NCBI GenBank assembly: GCA_025201865.1
Contig: MU602834.1
Span: 6,270-44,297, forward strand
DNA from: Ramicandelaber brevisporus
Taxonomy: Eukaryota > Kickxellomycota > Ramicandelaberales > Ramicandelaberaceae
DNA: 38,028 nucleotides
Direction: 5' to 3'
Part shown: piece by piece, positions 28,281 through 36,334 of the stretch
Position numbering within the stretch: position 1 is the first letter of the stretch
Layout of the letters: every line of letters starts with the position of its first letter
The notes under the pieces: generated by a model
What the model was told of the DNA's origin: nothing
Seen by the model: only the letters and a program-made list of their open reading frames with translations
Database searches by the model: none
Translations under genes and position numbers: made by a program

Positions 28281-28731
28281 TGTGAAATGAAGGGCGAGAG
28301 TAACTCCGCGGTATCCAATCCTCCTCTTCCTTCTTCTCCCAGCCAGTTTGCCTATCTGCTGTTGCAACTTTACCTCACTCTTTCGTTTCTTCGTGCACTT
28401 TTTCTGTATCCCCGTCTACAACCACCCCCTACCTCCACCCCCACCTTCACCTTTATCTTCTTCGTTCCCTGCGCTGGTCGTATTTTGCTGTACCTGTCCC
28501 ACCTTCTGCTTCTTGCTTCTTGAGTGGATCCTTGAGACTCTTTTCGGTGCAAAAGTCTGGGCCATACTCGACCCACCCTGTCTTTCTTTCTTCCTTTCTC
28601 TCTCTCTCTCTCAGCAGTTATTTTACCTGTCTTTATACTCCTCAAAGCGTCTATTTTCTGCCAGCCGACGTTCTTTTTTTGCTGCTACTGTTGGTGTTGG
28701 TAGCGTGCATCGCGTTCCTGATTGTTTCTGG

Positions 28732-28732
<1 letters not shown>

Positions 28733-28763
<31 letters not shown>
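28733..28763. repeat. CA dinucleotide microsatellite
   Basis: An uninterrupted run of about 14-15 CA units, 150 bp upstream of the CHS7 ATG. Confidence 0.9.
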
Positions 28764-28765
<2 letters not shown>

Positions 28766-28915
28766 TCGGCTTCGCAGCAATCAACCTTCTTTCCTACTCG
28801 CACTCGTTACACTGTGCTGCACTGCACTGTACTGTATTCTGTCAGCTGTCAATTCATCCTCCCTTCATCTCGACAACAGGGACAGCGGCAGCGGCGGCCA
28901 CAGTAGCGAATCGAA

Positions 28916-29827
28916 ATGTCATTCCAATACGGCAACTTTGAGGTCTTCTGCAAACAGTCCCTCGTGCCAGTTTGCAGACTACTCATCCAGCCATACATCT
29001 TGAGCACCGGCGACGGCGGAAGCAACAACAACGGCACCATCAACTTCAGTCGCGAATGCTCCGTAACACCTCAGCTCAAGGGCGACGGGTGGCTTGCCAA
29101 CGTCGGTGATTTTGCAGCAGCCACCTTTTCATTGCTTGTTGTTCTCTTCCTGCTCACCCGCATCGGTCGCAAAGTGGCTGCAGTCGGCCGCTCTGAGATG
29201 ATGGTGCTGTTTACGACGTATGCGCTTGCGCTGGCTGTACAGGCTGTAGCAATTGGATGGCAGTTTAAGCAGCAAGATGCCAATCGCTGGCTTGCCATCA
29301 TTCAAATTGCATTGAGTGTCGCTCTGTTCTGGTCACTGTTCGTTAATGGGTTTGTAGGATTCCAGTGGCTTGCAGATGGCTCGGCTGCAAGCATGTCTGC
29401 TCTCATCCTGTCCTCTCTCGCCGTCTTTGTGCTTGTAGGATGGATTGCAGCCGGCACCTACTTTGGCAAGCCAGACAGTCTGCAGCCGCTGGCAAACAAT
29501 CCATTCCAGGCCACAGCCTTGTTTAGCGTGCTGTTTATTGTGCCCTTGGCCCTTACTGCGCTCTATCTGGGCTCTCAAGTCATTCTGGTGCTGACTCAGT
29601 TGGCTGTCCATTTCCCGCTCATGTATCTCATTGGATCCCTGGTTTTCTTTGGCCTGTCGCAGGTGTTCAACTTTGTTATTAGTGAAAAGATTTGCAAAGG
29701 TACTAGTGGTAAAGTGGATGGCATCATGTTCTCGACTCTGTCTGGATTGATTGCAATGATATTGCTGTTCATGTACTGGTCAAGCATTACAGAGGATGAT
29801 CAGCCCGATGTGTACGATGACTACTAA
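28916..29827 (+). CDS. CHS7: chitin synthase export chaperone (Chs7 family)
   Basis: 303 residues, single exon. The N-terminus FGNF-type signature (YGNFEVFCKQSLVPVCRLL) is the family hallmark, and seven hydrophobic segments follow at about 65-82, 94-112, 125-148, 160-180, 200-225, 232-253 and 268-288. The tail is short, cytosolic and acidic (TEDDQPDVYDDY). Length is near the 310-350 residues usual for the family. Role: an ER membrane chaperone needed for chitin synthase (Chs3 in yeast) to fold and leave the ER, and so for chitin in the wall and septum. This is the clearest marker that the organism is a fungus. Three cysteines near the N-terminus (12, 20, 48) could form lumenal disulfides. Confidence 0.93.
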   Translation: MSFQYGNFEVFCKQSLVPVCRLLIQPYILSTGDGGSNNNGTINFSRECSVTPQLKGDGWLANVGDFAAATFSLLVVLFLLTRIGRKVAAVGRSEMMVLFTTYALALAVQAVAIGWQFKQQDANRWLAIIQIALSVALFWSLFVNGFVGFQWLADGSAASMSALILSSLAVFVLVGWIAAGTYFGKPDSLQPLANNPFQATALFSVLFIVPLALTALYLGSQVILVLTQLAVHFPLMYLIGSLVFFGLSQVFNFVISEKICKGTSGKVDGIMFSTLSGLIAMILLFMYWSSITEDDQPDVYDDY

Positions 29828-30175
29828 TCCCGCCATTCCTTCATTGTCCCCTCTTTTCCCAATGGTATCATGTTCCTAAGCACAATCTCTGTTTTCTTTT
29901 GTTTGTTGCCCCCTCACTTCACCTCACCTGTTCGTCCATTTCTCAGTTTACTTTTCTTCCTATCATCTTTAATGCACTACTACTACTTCTACTACTGCTA
30001 CTACTACTTATAGTGATAGTAATAATCGCGCATTGTGATAGACACCCAGATATGTGTCTGCCGCGCGATATATGTGTGCCACTGCGAGCAACGATGGCGG
30101 TTGAAATTCCAAGACCTCTCCAGCTTTTCTCGCACTGCTTTTTCAATTTCAATTGTTTTTTTTTTCTAGGAAGCC
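29828..30175. other. spacer between CHS7 and NXT1
   Basis: 348 bp with CTACTA-type trinucleotide runs (about 29978-30012). A pyrimidine tract ending TTTTTTTTTCTAG at about 30158-30170, just before the NXT1 ATG, looks like a 3' splice site, so NXT1 may have an intron in its 5' leader. No other gene is seen. Confidence 0.45.
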
Positions 30176-31112
30176 ATGACGACGTTACACGGCAAGCTGT
30201 ACATCCTTGCGTCCGCGTGGACTACCGACAGCTTTGTTACCACATACTACAGCCTCATCGACCGCAACAGAAGTGTAAGTTTTTTTTTGCTTTCTTTGAG
30301 CGAGAGGAACGGTCTAGGCGATTACCACAATGAGTTTTTTCTGCGGGACAGTAGATGGCGTCGACAAACATGCACGATCGGGCTGCGACGCAACGCGAGA
30401 TGCGTGTATGCGAATGGTGTGCTTTTGCAGTTGACAGCGACAGGTGTATCAATTCGATCAATGCTGTTCTTGTTGTGTCCTTCCGTCTCGCAGCAGAATG
30501 TCTGTCGCCTCGATACAGCCGATTTGTGTCACCATCCATCCACTCACTCACTCGCTCACTCACCCATCCATCTATACATCCGTCCATCGTTCATACCAAG
30601 TTCCCACGCCAGACTATTCCCACCAGAAAGCACGTGTACCCAAGCTGACAGCTGACAAATCCATATTCGCATGGTTTACTTTAACTGTGTAATGCCTATT
30701 TTTTTATTGTTGATTGCTTTTGCCTTTGCCTTTACAGCACTTGCCAGATTTGTACCGATCCACATCTAAAGTCGTTCGCAACGGCGCTGGTTTCGTAGGC
30801 ACAGACTCTCTTCGCACTTATTTGAGTTCACTCCCTCCGACAACCCACATTGTCACATCCTACAACTGCCATCCACTTCCCGTCACCACAATTTCACCAC
30901 AGGCGCAACCCAATGAACAGCACTCATTGCCCTCATCGCTGATTACAGTTACAGGCACTGTTAAATTTGGTGGAGAAGGATTTGAGAGACCTTTCACGCA
31001 GACATTTATCATCAATCCCGATCTGAACCCGACACAAGAACAACAAGAAAAGCTGGGAGACGTCCAACTGTTTTACATTGGAAGCGACACTTTGCGCATC
31101 CATGATCAATAA
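30176..31112 (+). CDS. NXT1: NTF2-like mRNA export factor NXT1 (p15), two exons
   Basis: Exon 1 is 30176-30274 and exon 2 is 30738-31112, joined in phase 0 to give a 157-residue protein (33 + 124). Exon 1 encodes the first NTF2 helix (SFVTTYYSLIDRNRS). Exon 2 continues HLPDLYRSTSKVVRNGAGFV, LRTYLSSLPPTTHIVTSYNC, ITVTGTVKFGGEGFERPFTQ and ends FYIGSDTLRIHDQ. The alignment pattern with animal NXT1/p15, about 140 residues, is close throughout: FV..YY...D..R, LP..., G.VKF, and SD..R at the end. Role: heterodimer partner of the Mex67/NXF1 export receptor at nuclear pores. NTF2 itself is the alternative, but the SD.LRI end and Tyr-Tyr-Asp pattern favour NXT1. Dikaryan yeasts use the unrelated-looking Mtr2 in this role. 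Confidence 0.88.
30275..30737 (+). other. spliceosomal intron of NXT1
   Basis: 463-nt intron with donor GTAAGT at 30275-30280 and acceptor CCTTTGCCTTTACAG ending at 30737. It is required to join the two halves of the NTF2-like domain, and exon 1's frame would otherwise run into unrelated sequence. It contains a CACT/CATC tetranucleotide run at about 30534-30592. It is the only intron I could demonstrate within coding sequence in this window. Confidence 0.88.
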
Positions 31113-31156
31113 TTAAACCAGCCCCCCTCCCATTCATTCATTTAAACAAAAGAGCG

Positions 31157-31195
31157 ATATCAACATCATTTAACATCATTTAACATCATTCATTC
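31157..31195. repeat. 11-bp tandem repeat, unit TAACATCATTT
   Basis: Three to four copies lie in the 180-bp convergent spacer of NXT1 and the DnaJ gene, flanked on both sides by CATTCATTCAT followed by TTTAAACAAAA. Confidence 0.8.
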
Positions 31196-31292
31196 ATCTT
31201 TTTAAACAAAAATAAACATCGCCAAATGTTAAACAAGTATTTGGTGCGAGAAAGAAAGAAAGAAAAAGAGATGCAGAGATAGGGAAGTCAAC

Positions 31293-33011
31293 CTATTGCT
31301 GAGTACACTGGGAGGCATGTGGGTGGTGTTCATCATCAGAGCCATCGAGATCATCGTCCCAATCTTCATCCAATCTCTTTGCAAATCTAGCCCGTCCACC
31401 ATCGACATCGTCGACAGTGTGGGCTTCGCAAGTATCGACAACCTGATGTGACGATGTGCCTCTGCTTGTTGGTGAATCCGAGGGAATCGATGGTAGCCCA
31501 CTTCTCAGCGCAGTCAAGGTGTTTGATGATTGTCTCATTAACCATTCTGCAGAGGGCAGCTCGACATTTACTCGTATGTACAGGTCGCCCTTGTCAAATG
31601 GTCTTCTATACTGTGGCATTCCTTCGCCCTTAATCACCAGAACCTCGCCCGGCTGCAATGTCTTCTGCTGCTGTTGGGGCTGCTGCATTCTCTTGACTCT
31701 AATTCCTCTGCCATCCATGTGTGTTAGCAGCACGCGATCAAATCCAAACATTGCCTCTGCCAACGAGATTGTTGCTGTTGTGTACAAGTCATTCCCATGT
31801 CTAATGAACTTGGCATTGCTTTCAATCTTTTGCCTCAGCACTAAAATTGCATCGCCTGCACCATTTCCATTTGCCACTGTGTCTGGCGTGCAATCACCTT
31901 CGCCTCGCAGTGTGATTTTATTGCCACTCTTCATTCCCTTTTCAACATGAACCGCAAGTTTTCTGCGCTCTGGCAATATGCCTGATGCACTACATTTCCG
32001 ACAAGTGCTTGATATCGATACTGAGCCGTATCCATTGCACGCTGTACACTGTGTTTTGACCATTTGCTGCTGTCTACTCTGAGGTTGACTGTGGTGATGT
32101 GCCAATCTGCTAATGTATCCACTGCCCATGCAGTCTGCGCATGGCTTCTTTTTCACATCTGCAGAGGAAAAGATGCGGCCCGAGCCATTGCAATCTGTGC
32201 AACCAGTGTAACGAACAATATTCACCTCTTTTGAACAGCCATTGTAGAGATCGGCAAGAGCGACAATCAAAATCGAAGTGATACTGCCGCTGCTTCGTTT
32301 GATACTACCGTTACTGGCCCCTCTGCCATGATGTGGATGTTGCTGCTGTTGTTGCTGCTGTTGACGATGATGTCCATTGATAGACGGCGAATGCGCGTGC
32401 TGTGGCTGTTGTGGTGGTGAAGCAGAATGTTGGTTGCGTGGTTGCTCAGTTGACGTAGATGATGATGTCGCATTGGAAGCTGATTGATGCGCCTGATTAG
32501 CCGCTGCTGTTGCTGCTGTTGCTGCTGGTGCCGGTGCCGGTGCCGGTGCCGGTGGTGCCACATTGGGTACTGAATTACTCGACTGTGCAGGTGATTGCTG
32601 TTGGTTCTGATGACCAGCACCTGCATTCGCTGCATTCGCTGCACTCGCTGCACTCGTTGTATTCGCACCAGCACCAGCACCGCTGCTGCTGCTGTTGCTG
32701 ACGACCCCGCTCGGCCCATACATTGCCTCGAGCAACTGATCCGCTGTCAAATGCTCACCCAGCGCCGCCAGGTTGTTGATGCCAGCTTTGCCGAATCTGT
32801 CATAGACCTCTCGTGTTCTTGCCACACTGAGGACGCGATAAGCGTTTGAGATGTCTTTAAAGCGATCAGCCATCTCAGGAGCTGGGTTGCGATCTGGATG
32901 ACACTGCATGGCGAGTTTGCGGTACGCCTTTTTGAGCTCAGCTTCGCTAGCCGATGGCTCAACCTGCAGCAGAGCGTAGTACTCTGTCTCGATAACCGCT
33001 ACCGTCGTCAT
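31293..33011 (-). CDS. type I (DnaJA) Hsp40 co-chaperone
   Basis: 572 residues, single exon. The J domain spans about 10-75 with HPD at 38-40 (MQCHPDRNP), the site that stimulates Hsp70 ATPase. Instead of the usual Gly/Phe-rich region there is about 165 residues of Ala/Asn/Gln/Ser/Pro/His-rich sequence. The cysteine-rich zinc domain follows with four repeats CTDCNGSG, CADCMGSG, CTACNGYG and CRKCSASG, the last lacking the second usual Gly. Then come the C-terminal substrate-binding beta domains (MKSGNKITLRGEGDC, GKDGDLY-like FDKGDLYIRVNVELP). It ends in a His/Asp/Gln-rich tail with no CaaX box, so it is not a farnesylated Ydj1-type protein. Apj1- or Xdj1-like is possible. It is divergent from the acyltransferase gene across 346 bp. 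Confidence 0.92.
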   Translation of the reverse strand: MTTVAVIETEYYALLQVEPSASEAELKKAYRKLAMQCHPDRNPAPEMADRFKDISNAYRVLSVARTREVYDRFGKAGINNLAALGEHLTADQLLEAMYGPSGVVSNSSSSGAGAGANTTSAASAANAANAGAGHQNQQQSPAQSSNSVPNVAPPAPAPAPAPAATAATAAANQAHQSASNATSSSTSTEQPRNQHSASPPQQPQHAHSPSINGHHRQQQQQQQQHPHHGRGASNGSIKRSSGSITSILIVALADLYNGCSKEVNIVRYTGCTDCNGSGRIFSSADVKKKPCADCMGSGYISRLAHHHSQPQSRQQQMVKTQCTACNGYGSVSISSTCRKCSASGILPERRKLAVHVEKGMKSGNKITLRGEGDCTPDTVANGNGAGDAILVLRQKIESNAKFIRHGNDLYTTATISLAEAMFGFDRVLLTHMDGRGIRVKRMQQPQQQQKTLQPGEVLVIKGEGMPQYRRPFDKGDLYIRVNVELPSAEWLMRQSSNTLTALRSGLPSIPSDSPTSRGTSSHQVVDTCEAHTVDDVDGGRARFAKRLDEDWDDDLDGSDDEHHPHASQCTQQ

Positions 33012-33357
33012 GGAAGTTCAAAGAGTAAGAGAGAAAAAGGAACAGCGGTTTAAAATAGCATTCGAGTGTTGTCCAACGTAAAGCCAAGCTGCCCAGACAC
33101 CAAGAACTAACCAACTCTTTCTCCCTCTCTCTCTTTCACTCCTTTTCGGTTTGTGTGTACTTTACTGGCTGCCTTCACCCTTTTGTTGTTGACAAATCTG
33201 CTCGCAATTCTTCTCCCAACTTTTGTTTCTTCCCTTACTACTGCTGCTGCTGCTGCTGCTTCTGCTTCTGGCTGACTCGTTTCACCTGCAGCACTGTCCG
33301 CCTTACACTCTCTTCCCCCTCCCCAGATCGCTCTTCTCCAGCCTGGCTTAGCTTCGG
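33012..33357. promoter_or_regulatory. divergent promoter region of the DnaJ and acyltransferase genes
   Basis: 346 bp between two start codons, with CT-rich runs (33118-33145) and a CTG repeat (33239-33263). No other gene is seen. Confidence 0.5.
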
Positions 33358-34752
33358 ATGGGCATCTTTTCAGGTCCTCGATACCGCCGGTTTGTGCGGA
33401 TAATCGGATTCTTGCCAGTGCTGATGTCATCTGGTCTAGTTGGCTGGTCATACTGGGCATACTTTACATCAGTTCTTCCGGAAAGCATTGGTGCAAAGAT
33501 TGTCTATCTCGTCATCTACAACGCATTGTTTGTAATGTTTGTATGGAGTAACTTTGCAGTGGTGGCCACATCGCCTGGATACGTAAGCGAAGGCGGCGAA
33601 GACAATCCTCCTCCCCCTCAACAGCCAGCACAACAACCAGCACAACAACAGCCAGCACAGCAACAACGGCCACAGCAAATGCCAGCTCCATCTCACTCTC
33701 TGTATCAACAACAACAACACTATCAGCAGTCAGCAAATGAGATCAGCGTTAACGATACATTTGTGATCAACATGCCTCCTCCAACATCCTCTTCAAACAA
33801 TGACCCCAACGCCAATATTCGATTCCGCAGCGATAATGACGATGATTACGCGTCCGATGACGACGACGTTCCACTGGATTCAATTCTCACAAACCGCTTC
33901 AGCACTGTCACTGGTCGGCCATATCGCGCCGTCACCACCACCTATACCGGCCAACGTCGATTCTGCTCCAAATGCCGTGTTCTCAAGCCAGACCGTGCTC
34001 ATCATTGCAGTGTCACTGGCAAGTGCGTTTTGCGATTCGATCACTATTGTCCGTGGGTTGCTACAGCCATTGGCTTTGGAAATCACAAGCAATTTGTACT
34101 CTTCATTACCTACGGAGTGTTGTATTGTTGGTGGGTATTCTGCACAACAATTCCTGCATTGATTGAGCACATGAGTGATCCAGCAAGAGTGTTTGACACA
34201 AACTTGCTGTTCCTGGCAATTGCATCGGGCATATTTGGATTTGCACTGATTGGCTTTAGCGGATACCATATTTACTTGGTGCTGACAAACTCCACCACAT
34301 TAGAAAGCCAGTTTGATAATTATTACGATCCAGCGGCGGTTGGTGCAGACTATGGAAACGACGTGCCTTACAGAAACTTGTTTGATTTGGGAAGAAAGAA
34401 GAACTTTATGCAAATGTTTGGAAGAAATCCGGCATTGTGGCTCATTCCTGTGAAAAGCGCATTGGGTGATGGATGGTCGTATCCGCTGTGCATTGACTCG
34501 ATGGCTCTGCAAGAAGCCCAGTATGAAAGCAACAACGATGGAGAAGATCGAGAGAGTGGTGATGAGCAGAGAAGGGGGAGGCAGCCGCAACTCTTTAGCC
34601 ACCTAAGCCGCAGTAACAGCAATAATTCTGGACATGAAAATGAGGGATTAGTTAGTGGAGTATTAGCAAAATTAGGATGGAATACTTTGACTGTTAAAGA
34701 ACGAAACGGATACTCTCCTATTGGTAGATCCGACCACTTGTCAAATGTATAA
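33358..34752 (+). CDS. DHHC-family protein S-acyltransferase with DHYC motif
   Basis: 464 residues, single exon, four membrane segments at about 14-36, 48-70, 246-269 and 282-310. Between TM2 and the cysteine-rich domain is a long (about 80-200) Pro/Gln- and Asp-rich insertion. The domain at 203-245 reads CSKCRVLKPDRAHHC, then SVTGKCVLRFDHYC, then PWVATAIGFGNH. The catalytic cysteine is C231 in DHYC. The first zinc site is intact (C203, C206, H216, C223). Of the second site only C217 remains: T220, Y230 and A237 replace the usual Cys, His and Cys. The TTxE motif is present (TTLE, 313-316). Role: palmitoylates membrane proteins, using acyl-CoA, on Golgi/ER or plasma membranes. DHYC enzymes with thinned cysteines are known in yeast (Akr1, Pfa5). 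Akr1's ankyrin repeats are absent here. Confidence 0.93.
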   Translation: MGIFSGPRYRRFVRIIGFLPVLMSSGLVGWSYWAYFTSVLPESIGAKIVYLVIYNALFVMFVWSNFAVVATSPGYVSEGGEDNPPPPQQPAQQPAQQQPAQQQRPQQMPAPSHSLYQQQQHYQQSANEISVNDTFVINMPPPTSSSNNDPNANIRFRSDNDDDYASDDDDVPLDSILTNRFSTVTGRPYRAVTTTYTGQRRFCSKCRVLKPDRAHHCSVTGKCVLRFDHYCPWVATAIGFGNHKQFVLFITYGVLYCWWVFCTTIPALIEHMSDPARVFDTNLLFLAIASGIFGFALIGFSGYHIYLVLTNSTTLESQFDNYYDPAAVGADYGNDVPYRNLFDLGRKKNFMQMFGRNPALWLIPVKSALGDGWSYPLCIDSMALQEAQYESNNDGEDRESGDEQRRGRQPQLFSHLSRSNSNNSGHENEGLVSGVLAKLGWNTLTVKERNGYSPIGRSDHLSNV

Positions 34753-34842
34753 AGAAGCGTCTACTCACTCATTCTCTCCTTCTCAAACAGGAGATTGCCA
34801 TTCTTTTTCTTTTTTTTTAAACACAATCATGCGCGATTATTT

Positions 34843-34870
34843 ATTTGTTTGTTTGTTTGTTTGTTTGTTT
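34843..34870. repeat. TTTG tetranucleotide microsatellite
   Basis: Seven TTTG units in the 134-bp convergent spacer between the acyltransferase and SPO11. Confidence 0.9.
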
Positions 34871-34886
34871 TTTTATCTATTGAATA

Positions 34887-36269
34887 TTAAAGTATAAAGT
34901 TCGCATAGTTAATTAGGTGGGACTCGATATCAACCACGTCGGATTCAACTTTAAAACCTTCATAAACCATTTTGCTGAGAGCACGTCGCCAATCTGACCT
35001 CTTTTCAAAAGTCTTGCTGCGCTGGGTGTTCGCCATCATAATGGCCTTGTTGATATCCGCAAAATTCATTGCAATCCTATGTTCTTGTTGGTCGGCTTGG
35101 TCCAGACTTTGTTTACTAAACATTGGATACCATCTAAGCCACTCAATATCTGGTAGTATCAGCTGATCAGACTGCTGCTGCAATGACTTGGAGCCTTCCT
35201 TGTAAACCAGCAAAATGTCCAAGCCGTGCGGATCATAATCAACGATGCCAACCATTGGAACACTGCGTAGGGCTCTCAGCAATACGCGTGTGGCAATATC
35301 GGGATAACCTTTGCCGGTCACAATCAAGCATGGCCAGTATCGTTGCCAAAATGATTGTGACTGCAGCAATGTCTTGAATACAGCTTCTTTCTCGATAACA
35401 AAGATGACCTGTGCTTGACAATCAATTCCATTGTTGCTCTGAACACAAGTCGTGTCTATGTCTGACAGAAGTGGCACTGTGTGACCACTGAATCCACCAA
35501 TATCTGCTGACATCATCGGTATGGCAGAGTAATCAACAGTTTGCCCGTTTTCACATTTAATACGCAGTGCACCAAACACGAGTCCTTTTGGCGATGCACA
35601 AATGTTCAGCTGAGACCGAGTTGCTTTGAAATGAGCCATGAAGTTTGCAATAATTCGCTCAACGCAGGATTGAGACTGAAATGTGTTTACACTGCGATAG
35701 TAGATACCACGAACCGTAGCTACTTTGCCAGAACGCAGTAAATCGAGACAAATGCCGATGAATGCGAGATGCTGTTTGATCGAGGCAAGCTTCCGAATGG
35801 TGCGGTTTGTGCCATCTGCTTTGTGGAGAGTTATCTGTGGCTTTCGACCGTCGTCAGCTGTAGCAAGTGCACTCTGGATAGCATGTATCATACTTTCGAT
35901 CCCAGTCACTAGCTCAGCCTTGCTTTGATGGTCGATCGTTGTAGTAGTAGTGACAGCAGTTTGTGATTGATACTGGAGAGCTTGCGGGCCATGAGTGTAC
36001 ATCTCTGCAAAGATGCAATCAACCTCATTGTCTTCGCCGTAAGCTTCGCCGTAAGCTTCGCCGTAAGCTTCGTCGTAACCATCGTCCAAAAATGCCATGT
36101 CAACAAAGTCTGCATAATCTTCATCATCATCATCATCATCATCATCATCGCAGCCATCGTGCTCCGGATCGTCCATGGCTGCAAAGGCATCGTCAATGAT
36201 GACATCAACATCTTCTTCTTCTTCCTTGTCCTCCACTGTGTGAAAACAGTCCAATGCGAAGCTCTTCAT
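34887..36269 (-). CDS. SPO11: Spo11, meiotic DNA double-strand break enzyme
   Basis: 460 residues, single exon. The first 110 residues are very acidic, with an Asp run and three AYGE repeats, and are probably disordered. From about 150 the topoisomerase VI-A core follows. The winged-helix part has VRGIYYRSV, where Y191 aligns with the nucleophilic tyrosine. The Toprim part has E293 (FVIEKEAVF), GKGYPDIATRVLLR (319-332) and the metal-binding DYDPHG with D344 and D346. All catalytic residues are present, so it should be active. Role: makes covalent 5'-phosphotyrosyl breaks that start meiotic recombination in the nucleus. Yeast Spo11 is about 400 residues; the excess is the acidic arm. The start is not certain: internal ATGs at residues 32 and 58 would trim this arm. 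It implies that the fungus has, or recently had, meiosis. Confidence 0.95.
   Translation of the reverse strand: MKSFALDCFHTVEDKEEEEDVDVIIDDAFAAMDDPEHDGCDDDDDDDDDEDYADFVDMAFLDDGYDEAYGEAYGEAYGEDNEVDCIFAEMYTHGPQALQYQSQTAVTTTTTIDHQSKAELVTGIESMIHAIQSALATADDGRKPQITLHKADGTNRTIRKLASIKQHLAFIGICLDLLRSGKVATVRGIYYRSVNTFQSQSCVERIIANFMAHFKATRSQLNICASPKGLVFGALRIKCENGQTVDYSAIPMMSADIGGFSGHTVPLLSDIDTTCVQSNNGIDCQAQVIFVIEKEAVFKTLLQSQSFWQRYWPCLIVTGKGYPDIATRVLLRALRSVPMVGIVDYDPHGLDILLVYKEGSKSLQQQSDQLILPDIEWLRWYPMFSKQSLDQADQQEHRIAMNFADINKAIMMANTQRSKTFEKRSDWRRALSKMVYEGFKVESDVVDIESHLINYANFIL
36031..36078. repeat. 12-bp tandem repeat encoding AYGE in SPO11
   Basis: Three to four copies of TTCGCCGTAAGC lie within the SPO11 coding sequence and translate on the minus strand as (E)AYGE repeats. 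Confidence 0.85.
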
Positions 36270-36334
36270 CTCGGTTCGCTAATCGCAACTTTAAAAAGGC
36301 AAAATAAAACGCACAGCAGACAGAGCCACTAAAG
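36270..36334. promoter_or_regulatory. 65-bp bidirectional spacer between SPO11 and CDK8 start codons
   Basis: Only 65 bp separate the two ATGs, including both leaders if these starts are right. It contains an AACTTTAAAAAGGCAAAATAAA stretch, A/T-rich and possibly TATA-like on either strand. The regulation of the two genes must overlap or reach into coding sequence. Confidence 0.55.

Larger units (their letters stand above)
27531..28915. other. divergent upstream region of NOT1 and CHS7
   Basis: About 1.4 kb without a supported gene. It contains a GTGA microsatellite (27551-27593) next to the NOT1 start, ACGACA repeats (about 27797-27830), a TGTGC pentanucleotide run (28220-28280), pyrimidine-rich DNA (28320-28620) and a CA run (28733-28763). 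Open frames here read repeats. Confidence 0.6.
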
